Positions 10,970-21,569 of a stretch of 64,000 bases of DNA are shown one piece after another. The DNA lies in contig NZ_LR733275.1 of the NCBI RefSeq assembly GCF_902506415.1, positions 2,271,795 to 2,335,794 of the forward strand, given 5' to 3'. Both the position numbers and the translations under genes were made by a program. Within the stretch, counting starts at the first letter, position 1, and each line of letters opens with the position of its first letter. The notes under the pieces were generated by a model. That model had not been told where the DNA came from and ran no database searches. It saw nothing but the letters and a program-made list of their open reading frames with translations. The stretch is from Massilia sp. 9I (GTDB lineage: Bacteria; Pseudomonadota; Gammaproteobacteria; Burkholderiales; Burkholderiaceae_D).

Positions 10970-11025
10970 TACAGAATAATCAGAACAAACGTTTATACTA
11001 CCCGCCTCACCAAAGGAGCCTTTAC

Positions 11026-11406
11026 ATGAACATTCCAACCGACCTGAAATACACCGAGTCCCACGAGTGGGTGCGCCGCGAAGCTGACGGCAGCCTGACC
11101 GTCGGCATCACCGAGTACGCGCAGGACGCACTGGGCGACATCGTGTTCGTCGAGCTGCCGCAGGTCGGCAAGGCATTCACCGCCGGCGATGACGCCGCGG
11201 TGGTCGAGTCGGTCAAGGCCGCCAGCGACATCTACGCTCCGGTGTCGGGCACCGTCACCGCCGTCAACCAGTCGGTCGCCGATGCGCCGGACTCGATCAA
11301 CCAGGATGCCTACGGCGCCTGGCTGTTCAAGCTGGCCCCGAGCGACGCCGGCGCGGTCGACAAGCTGCTGGATGCCGACGCCTACGGCAAGACCACCGGT
11401 AACTAA
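11026..11406 (+). CDS. gcvH: Glycine cleavage system H protein (lipoyl carrier)
   Basis: GcvH shuttles the aminomethyl intermediate between the P, T and L proteins on a lipoyl arm. The 126-residue protein has the lipoyl site in [13 protein letters not shown], with Lys64 as the modified residue, and the usual KYTESHEWV start and [18 protein letters not shown] segment. A strong AAAGGAG ribosome site precedes ATG 11026. It is 56 bases after gcvT and is followed by a terminator hairpin before gcvP. Confidence 0.97.
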   Translation: MNIPTDLKYTESHEWVRREADGSLTVGITEYAQDALGDIVFVELPQVGKAFTAGDDAAVVESVKAASDIYAPVSGTVTAVNQSVADAPDSINQDAYGAWLFKLAPSDAGAVDKLLDADAYGKTTGN

Positions 11407-11417
11407 TCAGCTATACG

Positions 11418-11446
11418 GGTGCGCCTCCGGGCGCACCTTTTGTTTT
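11418..11446 (+). terminator. Intrinsic terminator between gcvH and gcvP
   Basis: A 7-bp GC stem (11418-11424 with 11431-11437) and a 6-base loop are followed by TTTTGTTTT. It sits 11 bases past the gcvH stop and about 54 bases before the gcvP start. It should lower the amount of gcvP transcript relative to gcvTH, or gcvP has its own weak promoter in the remaining spacer. Confidence 0.8.
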
Positions 11447-11499
11447 GCGGTTCCGCCCCGATCTGGCGGATTCTCCTCCGATCTCTTCCTGAATTGACC

Positions 11500-14379
<2,880 letters not shown>

Positions 14380-14409
14380 GGGACGGCAGAAGGTCCGATA
14401 ACTTGGAAT

Positions 14410-14437
14410 GGCGGCTCTAGGGCCGCCTTTTTTATTT
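14410..14437 (+). terminator. Intrinsic terminator after gcvP
   Basis: A GGCGGC/GCCGCC stem (14410-14415 with 14422-14427) with a TCTAGG loop is followed by a long T-rich run. It closes the gcv cluster; the AT-rich orphan gene begins about 45 bases later. Confidence 0.9.
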
Positions 14438-14480
14438 TTTATTTAGTAATCCGATCAAGCAATTTTCTGAGTCTACCTAT

Positions 14481-16040
14481 ATGCCTGACCAATCAACCTC
14501 TTCTATGATGTTTGACATTCCGGATGCTGGCGGCGTAAATGAGTCAGAAAAAATCTTGTCTCTACTGTGTCAGAAATCCTTTTTATCACTTTGGTCATTT
14601 TCAAACCTTTTCACAGATGAGGATTTACGCGACGGCCGGGGGAGCGGAAAAGAGCTGTGTGACGTGCTCGCGGTTTTCGGTGACGACGTAATTATCTTTT
14701 CAGATAAACATATTCACTTCCAGCACGATAAAGAAGTGAAAGTCGCGTGGGGCCGTTGGTACAAAAGAGCTGTAAGCGGGTCGATCAGTCAGCTATATGG
14801 AGCAATGAACTGGCTCAAGCGTTTTCCTAGGCGCGCCTACCTTGACGCAAAATGTACGCGGCCGCTTCCTGTCGAAATACCAGCCCCAGAGCGAGCTCGG
14901 TATCATCTTATTGCGGTAACAAGAGGTACACTACAAGCATCAAAGAACTTCTTTAATGGCAGACTCGGCACGCCGCTAATTGACACAAGTGTGAAGGGAG
15001 ACGATCATTTCCAACACCCGTTTGTCGTCGGGTTGCCGAGTCCGACCAAACATTTCGTACACGTCTTCGATGAGGTTTCGCTAGAACTTATTCACGAAGA
15101 ACTCGACACCATCGCCGATTTAACTGCTTATCTGCGCGCGCGGGAAGAACTATTAACTCAGCGATTTGAAGTAGTTGCGGCTGCCGGAGAGGAGCAGCTA
15201 CTCGCGGCGTACCTGATGCATATGAATGGGGACGAGCACGCCTTTTTACCGGAAAATCTTCATCTAAGCGAACAGCCCAGTTCTGTTTACTTTGAAGACA
15301 GTTTCTTTGAGCGTTTAAAAACTGACGTCGGCTACTTAGCTAAGAAAAAGGCTGACAAGATAAGCTATAGTTGGGATTGGCTGATTGAAAAATTTATTCG
15401 ATTAGGCGATCCTCAGCTTGTACGACCTGATCTCGAACGGCCTCCGTCAGATCTGGAGAAAGGCCTAAGACTTATAGCTGGGGAGTCTCGGCTCCGCCGC
15501 CGAACCCTTGCACATGCAATACGAGATAACTTTGAGCTTTCGATCTCCCGACCATCAGCGCGACGCGTTCGCCTTGTCGCAAACAACGATGAGAATGAGA
15601 TGCTGTACGTTTTCTTAATCTCCCCCATAAATAACGAAGAATCATATGACGCGTACCGTCGGCGCCGAGCATTTGAGCTCGAAGCTTATTGCCGTTGTGC
15701 GAAACTGAGGTTTCCTAAGATTAACGTTTTCGTTGGCATGGCTTTCGATCATCCGGCGAAAATGTACGGAGGAAGTAGTGAAGATCTTATGGTTGTGCAA
15801 ATTGAGAATCTGTCGCAAGAAGAGCATGACTATCTTGAGAAGGTCCGGGCAGGCCTGGGAATTCTCAACTCTGACATGACCATGCAACACTTTCATGCTT
15901 CCGAATATCCTTATCCGACAATTCGAACTCATGAAAGAACAGCAGGACACCAAGTGGGCAGCAAAGGAAAGACTATGAAGTCTGAAGCGAAGCGTCGTCG
16001 CATGATGGCCATTAAATCTCGCAAACGAAATAGAAAATAG
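14481..16040 (+). CDS. AT-rich orphan protein with a nuclease-like N-terminal motif
   Basis: I do not recognise a named family for this 519-residue protein. About residues 23-80 read as a helix, then SFLSLWSFSN, then GKELCDVLAVFGDDVIIFSDK. The E58-x2-D61 pair, a beta hairpin and S74-D75-K76 resemble the core of PD-(D/E)XK/NERD-type nucleases, although Ser stands where Glu is usual before xK. A conserved-looking WGRWYKRAVSGSISQLYGA helix follows. The middle is mixed alpha/beta, and the C-terminus is very basic (about the last 25 residues). No signal peptide or membrane helix is seen. Two sampled lines of the gene are near 45% GC against about 67% in gcvP, so it is probably acquired. No ribosome site is clear at ATG 14481; ATGs at 14505 and 14508 are alternatives. 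No partner gene is adjacent. A defence or DNA-processing role is only an inference. Confidence 0.7.
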   Translation: MPDQSTSSMMFDIPDAGGVNESEKILSLLCQKSFLSLWSFSNLFTDEDLRDGRGSGKELCDVLAVFGDDVIIFSDKHIHFQHDKEVKVAWGRWYKRAVSGSISQLYGAMNWLKRFPRRAYLDAKCTRPLPVEIPAPERARYHLIAVTRGTLQASKNFFNGRLGTPLIDTSVKGDDHFQHPFVVGLPSPTKHFVHVFDEVSLELIHEELDTIADLTAYLRAREELLTQRFEVVAAAGEEQLLAAYLMHMNGDEHAFLPENLHLSEQPSSVYFEDSFFERLKTDVGYLAKKKADKISYSWDWLIEKFIRLGDPQLVRPDLERPPSDLEKGLRLIAGESRLRRRTLAHAIRDNFELSISRPSARRVRLVANNDENEMLYVFLISPINNEESYDAYRRRRAFELEAYCRCAKLRFPKINVFVGMAFDHPAKMYGGSSEDLMVVQIENLSQEEHDYLEKVRAGLGILNSDMTMQHFHASEYPYPTIRTHERTAGHQVGSKGKTMKSEAKRRRMMAIKSRKRNRK

Positions 16041-16136
16041 AGCAGGTTAGCGAGGAATGGTATGAATAATACCGTTCAGCGGAATTGACCATGTGACCAA
16101 AGGCGGATTTCAGTAATTCACCCACATTATCGGTGT

Positions 16137-17810
16137 CTATTTGCGGCTTGAAGCGAGCCGCAGGTGTGAGCGCTCGTGACGGCGGCGCTCCCTGGGCAGG
16201 TCCCGGGTAACGATGTCCTCCTTGAGTGGTGTCGTTTCCACCGGCGCCTTTGCCGCCTCCGGCTCGCCCAGGTGGAACGCAGCCACCGTCCGCGACAGCG
16301 CCAGCGCCTGCATCTGCAGGGTCCGCGCCGCCGCCGCGGCTTCTTCGACCAGCGCGCAGTTCTTCTGGGTCACCTCATCCATCCGCACGATCGCCTGGTT
16401 GACGCCGGCCAGGCTGCCGGCCTGCCCTGCGCTGGCCGTGCCGATGCGGCTGGCCACGTCTTCCATCGCGCTTGCCGCGCCCGCCGCATCCAGGATGCTG
16501 GCGCCGGCCTGCGCGGCCCATTCCGCACAGCCTTCGATCTCGGCGATGGTTCCCGCAGCCAGTTCGCGCAGCTCGCGGGCGGCGTTTGACGCCTGCTGGG
16601 CCAGCGCCCTCACCTCGCCCGCCGCGTCGGCGAAGTCGCGCCCTTCTCCGCTGTCGCGCGCGGCCGCCAGCGCTGCGTTCAGGGCCAGCGTCCCGGCTTC
16701 GCAGGCAAAGGCGTCGATCGCCCCCGCCACATCGGCAGCGCGCGCCGCGCCTTCCTTCACCCGCGCCAAAGTGGCGGCCATGCGCTCGACCGTCTCACCG
16801 CCTTCGCGTGCGCTGATGGAAGCTTCCTGCGCCAGCCGGTTGGCAGCCAGCGCACCGGTGGCGGTGACGGTGACGGTTTCGGCCAGCTGCTGCATGCTGG
16901 CTGCCGTCTCTTCCAGCGAGCGGCTGCGGAACACGGCGCGGCTGTGCATGCTCAGGTTGCCCAGGGTGATATCGCGCGAGGCGCTGCCGATGCTGCGCGC
17001 CGATTCCAGCACGGTGCGCAGGGTGCCGTTCAAGTTGCGGATGCCGGCGTCGAGGGCGCGCGAGGTCTCGCCAATCTCGTCGTCGCCATAGACCCGCTCA
17101 CCCACGGTCAGGTCGCCGCTCGCCAGGCCCAGGGCCGCCGCGCCGATGCCGCGGATCTCGCGCAGCAGCACGCGCCGAACGGCCACCGTAATCGCCAGCG
17201 AAACCCCGACCGCGAGCAGGATCACGAAGGGCATCAGGACGGCCGTCAGGCGGAAATCGTCTGCGGCGCTGCTGGAAGCCTGCTCGGACAGCTCGCGCTC
17301 CAGCTTGGCCAGCATCGCCATGCGCTGCACTAGCGTGGAAAACGCGGCCTCCGGCTTGATCATGGCGTTGGCGCCGATGGTCTGGTCGGCATGCGCCAGC
17401 TCGACCACTTCGCGCGCCGCGCGCACATACAGGCGGTGCGCTTGCGCTGCCTGCTCGACGTGGCGCCGCTCGGCGCTGTCCGCCGTCTGCCGCACCAGTT
17501 CCCCGAAGGCGCGCTCGATCGCGCCGTGCTGGCGGTGGATGTCGGCGATCAGGAGGTCGATGCGCGGACGCGAAAAGCTGCTGCCGAGCCAGGTGAGCAG
17601 CTTGTAGGTGTCGGCATGCACGCGCTGGGCCTGGGCCACCAGTTCGGTGGCGCTGCGCATCTGCACCGCGCGCGGGCCGACGATGACCTGCAGCGACTGG
17701 TGCTGGCGCACCATGGCCAAGTAGGCGCCGCTCGACAGCAGCACGAGGAGCAGCAGCACGACGCCAGGGGCGAGCAGCAGCTTGGGGCCGATCTTCAGAC
17801 GCGACAGCAT
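16137..17810 (-). CDS. Methyl-accepting chemotaxis protein with divergent signalling tip
   Basis: This is an inner-membrane chemoreceptor of 557 residues with a first membrane helix (about 11-33), a helical periplasmic sensor, a second helix (about 187-211), a HAMP-like segment (about 212-265) and a long cytoplasmic coiled coil. The C-terminal VTQKNCALVEEAAAAA segment is typical of Burkholderiales receptors. The hairpin tip (about residues 361-405) is strongly altered: FACEAGTLALNAALAAARDSG stands where IAFQTNILALNAAxEAARAGE is usual, losing residues that contact CheA and CheW. It stands alone with no che genes nearby. It is either a decaying receptor or one wired to a non-standard partner. 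Confidence 0.88.
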   Translation of the reverse strand: MLSRLKIGPKLLLAPGVVLLLLVLLSSGAYLAMVRQHQSLQVIVGPRAVQMRSATELVAQAQRVHADTYKLLTWLGSSFSRPRIDLLIADIHRQHGAIERAFGELVRQTADSAERRHVEQAAQAHRLYVRAAREVVELAHADQTIGANAMIKPEAAFSTLVQRMAMLAKLERELSEQASSSAADDFRLTAVLMPFVILLAVGVSLAITVAVRRVLLREIRGIGAAALGLASGDLTVGERVYGDDEIGETSRALDAGIRNLNGTLRTVLESARSIGSASRDITLGNLSMHSRAVFRSRSLEETAASMQQLAETVTVTATGALAANRLAQEASISAREGGETVERMAATLARVKEGAARAADVAGAIDAFACEAGTLALNAALAAARDSGEGRDFADAAGEVRALAQQASNAARELRELAAGTIAEIEGCAEWAAQAGASILDAAGAASAMEDVASRIGTASAGQAGSLAGVNQAIVRMDEVTQKNCALVEEAAAAARTLQMQALALSRTVAAFHLGEPEAAKAPVETTPLKEDIVTRDLPRERRRHERSHLRLASSRK

Positions 17811-18088
17811 GGCTCAGGCGGGCAGTCGAAGGTGAATGGATGGGGAAGGATGGTGGTGGACCTGCATACTGCCTCCCTGATCGTGTCGGACTCACAAGCG
17901 CGCAATTTCCCAAACGCATTGAATGAATCTACGCGGTTCGAACAGGGCGCAGTTTGCGCTGGCGCAGATGACCAGGCCTGCGCCAAACATATGCATTTAC
18001 GAAACAGTCGCTTACTAATTTAATACTGTTGACATGCGGGCACGGTGTATTCTCGCTTTCGAACGCTTTTCCAAGGAAAGGAAACAGG

Positions 18089-18784
18089 ATGAACGCCAGA
18101 GGCACCGTTTTCGCCATCGCCCTCCTCGCCATCGGCAGCGCGCAGGCGCAACTGGTCGACACGCCCTCGGGCCATCTCTCGGCGGAGCCCGCGAACCCTT
18201 ATGGTCCGCTCGCCGCCGGCTTCAAGCGCTACACGCCGCTCTACGGCGGCAACGAGACGGCCAATCCCAACGACAAGGTGTTCCAGGGCTTCCGCACCGA
18301 TCCCCGCTACGTGCTCGGCGTCAAACTCAACGAGTATCTGTCGCTGGAAAGCGAGTATTCCTATTTGCGCGACGAGGGCTTCCACAAGATCGATACCTTC
18401 GGCCGCCGTTCCGGCGCGACCGAATCCGCCGTGGCGGCGGGCGACCTCGGCGTCAAGAGCAGCACGACCTATGTGGCTGCGAAGATCACGGTGCCGCTCA
18501 ACGAACGCCTGAGCGCCTATGGCAAGTTCGGTGTCGCGCACAGCCGGGTCAGCAACGATGGTTTCGTGACGCCCGCGATGGCCGAGGCCCATGCCGCCGG
18601 CAAGGCGCCCGGCGCCTTCAGCGGCGAATCGAGCACCGGTCCGTATGGCGCCATCGGCGCCAAGTACAAGCTGACCGAGCGCGCCACGCTGAGCGGCGAA
18701 GTCCGCACCAACCGCAGCGCCTCCCCCTTCGGCAGCGCGTCGAACGCCAGCGGCGTGAAAGGAAGCGTCGGCATCGGCTTCTGA
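18089..18784 (+). CDS. Small outer-membrane beta-barrel protein (OmpA-like barrel)
   Basis: This 231-residue exported protein has a signal peptide (about residues 1-20, cleaved after AQA). Alternating hydrophobic/polar strands follow, such as YVLGVKLNEYLSLESEYSYL, TYVAAKITVPLNERLSAYGKFG and YGAIGAKYKLTERATLSGEV, and a terminal Phe (SVGIGF) matches the outer-membrane insertion signal. This is the pattern of eight-stranded OmpA/OMP_b-brl proteins without a peptidoglycan domain. ATG 18089 follows an AAGGAAAG site. The ligand or role is unknown. It is 28 bases upstream of the DUF3108 gene and may be cotranscribed with it. Confidence 0.8.
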   Translation: MNARGTVFAIALLAIGSAQAQLVDTPSGHLSAEPANPYGPLAAGFKRYTPLYGGNETANPNDKVFQGFRTDPRYVLGVKLNEYLSLESEYSYLRDEGFHKIDTFGRRSGATESAVAAGDLGVKSSTTYVAAKITVPLNERLSAYGKFGVAHSRVSNDGFVTPAMAEAHAAGKAPGAFSGESSTGPYGAIGAKYKLTERATLSGEVRTNRSASPFGSASNASGVKGSVGIGF

Positions 18785-18812
18785 AGCGCGCCCGCGCGGT
18801 TACACTAGCGGG

Positions 18813-19751
18813 ATGTGGACACGACCGATCACCAGCACACCCGCCGCCGCCTTTCTTGGCCGGCATGGGCGCCTGCTGGTGCTGTGCATGCTGTCCCTGC
18901 TGCTGCACCTGGCGCTGATCGCCTGGATCGACCGGACGATTGCACCGCCGCCCAGCGCCGGCTTCGTGCCGTTGGCGGTGCGGCTGGTCGACGCAGCGCC
19001 GCAGCCGCCCGTCCCGGCCAGCACCCCTGCAAAACCGCCGGAAGCGCCTCCACCCGCCGTAGCCCCGGCCGCAATGCCTGAGCCGGCGCCGGCGCCTGCG
19101 CCATCAGTGGTCGCCGCGCCGGCTGCTGTGACCGAAACCGTCCAGACGCCGAGCCGCTACCGCGTCTCCATGCCGCCCAGCGTCACCCTGCTCTACGAAC
19201 TGCGCGATGCCGGCAAAACGGTCGGCGACGCCACGCTCGCCTGGCAGACCGACGGCGTGCAGTACCGCCTCAGCGTGGATGGCATCATGGGCCGCATCGA
19301 GAGCGAAGGCGGCACCGACGACGCCGGCATCGCTCCCCTGCGCGCCAGCTATGCCTACGGCGCCGGCAGCGCCGCGGTCGCCTTCGACCGCGAGCAGCGC
19401 AGCATCTCGTTCGAAAGCGTCGGGCGCAGCGCCCAGGACCTGCCCGGCAGCCAGGACGGCGCCACCCTGCTCATGCAGCTGGCCGGCATCGGCCTGGCCG
19501 ATCCCGACCAGGTGCAGGATGCGGTCGACATCTACGTCGGGCGCGCGGACGGCGCGGCAGTGGAACGCTACCGGGTCGTGGGACAGGAACGCATCACGAC
19601 GCCGATCGGCGCGATCGATACGCTGCACCTGCAGAGCAAGGGAGGACTGGAAGTCTGGCTGGCGCCGGAGCGTGGCTGGCTGCCGGTGCAGCTGCGCATG
19701 GGCGCACGCACCCAAGTGGTGAAGGAGATCAGGAACGCGCCGGCCGGATGA
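18813..19751 (+). CDS. DUF3108 domain protein with N-terminal anchor
   Basis: This 312-residue envelope protein has a membrane helix at about 21-40, a Pro/Ala-rich periplasmic spacer (about 55-110) like that of TonB-type proteins, and then a DUF3108 domain (about 120-305) with LLYELRDAGKTVGDATLAWQ and IGAIDTLHLQSKGGLEVWLAPE. DUF3108 is a lipocalin-like beta-rich domain of unknown function, often encoded near purM/purN in this group, which is not the case here. It converges with prfC, with 18 bases between the stops and no recognisable terminator. Confidence 0.82.
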   Translation: MWTRPITSTPAAAFLGRHGRLLVLCMLSLLLHLALIAWIDRTIAPPPSAGFVPLAVRLVDAAPQPPVPASTPAKPPEAPPPAVAPAAMPEPAPAPAPSVVAAPAAVTETVQTPSRYRVSMPPSVTLLYELRDAGKTVGDATLAWQTDGVQYRLSVDGIMGRIESEGGTDDAGIAPLRASYAYGAGSAAVAFDREQRSISFESVGRSAQDLPGSQDGATLLMQLAGIGLADPDQVQDAVDIYVGRADGAAVERYRVVGQERITTPIGAIDTLHLQSKGGLEVWLAPERGWLPVQLRMGARTQVVKEIRNAPAG

Positions 19752-19769
19752 CCGGCGCGTGGAGTGCGA

Positions 19770-21443
19770 TTACGCCAGCTTGGCGGCGTGCTCGCGGGTC
19801 GCGTGGAAGGTCAGCTTCGGCCAGCGTTCCTGGGTCAGGCGCAGGTTGACGCCGGAGGTGGCCAGGAAGGCCAGGTTGCCGGCCGCATCGTAGGCGACCT
19901 GGTGGCCGAGCTGGTTCTCGAAGTCGGACAAGGCCTTCTTGTCGTCGCTCGACACCCAGCGCGCGCTGCTGATGCTGCTGCTTTCGAACACGGCATCCAC
20001 GCCGTATTCGTTCAGTAGGCGGCTCGCCACCACTTCGAACTGCAGCACGCCGACGGCGCCCAGGATCAGGTCCGAACCCAGCACCGGCTTGAACACCTGC
20101 ACCGCGCCCTCTTCGCCCAGCTGCTGCAGGCCCTTGTGGAGCTGCTTGACCTTCAGTGGATTACGGATGCGCACCGTGCGGAACAGGTCCGGGGCGAAGT
20201 ACGGGATGCCGGTGAAGGTCAGCATCTCGCCTTCCGAGAAGCTGTCGCCGATCTGCATGTTGCCGTGGTTCGGCAGGCCGATGATGTCGCCGGCGTAGGC
20301 TTCCTCGACCTGCTCGCGGCTCGAGGCCATGAAGGTCACCACCGAAGACAGTTTCACCTCGCGGCCAAGGCGCAGGTGCTTGACCTTCATGCCTTTTTCG
20401 AAACGTCCCGAGCACACGCGCAGGAAGGCGATGCGGTCGCGGTGGGCCGGGTCCATATTGGCCTGGATCTTGAAGACGAAGCCCGAGAATTTCGGCTCGG
20501 TCGGCTCGACCGAGCGCACGGTGGCGTCGCGTTCGCGCGGCGCCGGGGCCCAGTCAACCAGGGCCGACAGGATCTCGCGCACGCCGAAGTTGTTGATCGC
20601 GGAACCGAAGAACACCGGGGTCTGCACGCCCGACAGGAAGCGTTCGAGGTCGAACACGTGTGAGGCGCCGTGCACCAGTTCCACTTCCATCTTGAGCTGC
20701 TCGATCTCGAGCGGGAACATCTCGGCCAGTTTCGGGTTGTCGATGCCCTTGACGATCTCGAAGGCGCCGTCGGCTTTCTCTTCGCCCGCCTTGAACAGCA
20801 TGATCTCGTCCTTCAGCAGGTGGTAGACACCGCGGAAGTTCTTGCCCATGCCGATCGGCCAGGTCACCGGCGCGCACTCGATCTTCAGCACCGACTCGAC
20901 CTCGTCCAGCAGCTCGAGCGGATCGCGGGTTTCGCGGTCCATCTTGTTCATGAAGGTGACGATCGGGGTGTCGCGCATGCGGCAGACGTCGAGCAGCTTG
21001 ATGGTCTGCTCTTCCACGCCCTTGGCCGCGTCGATCACCATCAGGGCCGAGTCGACCGCGGTCAGCACGCGGTAGGTGTCTTCCGAGAAGTCCTGGTGGC
21101 CCGGGGTGTCGAGCAGGTTGATGACGTGCTCGCGGAATTCGAACTGCATCACCGAGGACGCGACCGAAATGCCGCGCTGCTTCTCGATGTCCATCCAGTC
21201 CGAGGTCGCGTGGCGGCCGCTCTTGCGGCCCTTGACGGTGCCGGCGAGCTGGATCGCGCCCGAGAACAGCAGCAGCTTCTCGGTCAGGGTGGTCTTACCC
21301 GCGTCAGGGTGGGAAATGATGCCGAAGGTGCGGCGGCGCGCGGTTTCGCGCGCGATCAGGCCCGCCTGGCGGTCGCTGTTGCTGGTAGTGCCGTCGGCGC
21401 TGGCAGCGCTGTCGTCGGCGGTGAATTCGGTGTCGTTGGCCAT
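19770..21443 (-). CDS. prfC: Peptide chain release factor 3
   Basis: RF3 is the GTPase that removes RF1/RF2 from the ribosome after termination. The 557-residue protein has G1 HPDAGKTT (about 45-52), the [10 protein letters not shown] switch, G3 DTPGHQDF and G4 NKMDRE, then translation-factor domains 2 and 3. The start ATG at 21443 gives [18 protein letters not shown] and has an AAGG site 7 bases before it. The N-terminus carries about 25 extra residues rich in Ser/Asp/Thr before the G domain; a longer frame to 21518 is not needed. It is a single gene between the convergent DUF3108 gene and the pilY1 end. Confidence 0.96.
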   Translation of the reverse strand: MANDTEFTADDSAASADGTTSNSDRQAGLIARETARRRTFGIISHPDAGKTTLTEKLLLFSGAIQLAGTVKGRKSGRHATSDWMDIEKQRGISVASSVMQFEFREHVINLLDTPGHQDFSEDTYRVLTAVDSALMVIDAAKGVEEQTIKLLDVCRMRDTPIVTFMNKMDRETRDPLELLDEVESVLKIECAPVTWPIGMGKNFRGVYHLLKDEIMLFKAGEEKADGAFEIVKGIDNPKLAEMFPLEIEQLKMEVELVHGASHVFDLERFLSGVQTPVFFGSAINNFGVREILSALVDWAPAPRERDATVRSVEPTEPKFSGFVFKIQANMDPAHRDRIAFLRVCSGRFEKGMKVKHLRLGREVKLSSVVTFMASSREQVEEAYAGDIIGLPNHGNMQIGDSFSEGEMLTFTGIPYFAPDLFRTVRIRNPLKVKQLHKGLQQLGEEGAVQVFKPVLGSDLILGAVGVLQFEVVASRLLNEYGVDAVFESSSISSARWVSSDDKKALSDFENQLGHQVAYDAAGNLAFLATSGVNLRLTQERWPKLTFHATREHAAKLA

Positions 21444-21525
21444 AGTCGAGCCTTGCAAAGCGGCCCTTGGTAAGAAAACCCTCGATTTTACCGATTCCGG
21501 GGCGCGCCGTGTGGACAAAATGCCG

Positions 21526-21548
21526 TGCGGCCGCGTAAAGCGGCCGCA
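21526..21548 (-). terminator. GC hairpin after pilY1
   Basis: A 9-bp perfect stem (21526-21534 with 21540-21548) with a 5-base loop lies about 22 bases past the pilY1 stop. Only a short T stretch follows on the minus strand after CGGCA. It probably ends or protects the pilus operon transcript, but it is weaker than a standard terminator. Confidence 0.5.
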
Positions 21549-21569
21549 GGCGCCGGTGAACTGCCCGGC

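Noticed and set aside
16061..16082. Weak hairpin after the orphan gene (GGTAT/ATACC) as a terminator
   Set aside because: The stem has a wobble pair, is AT-rich and has no T run on the plus strand.
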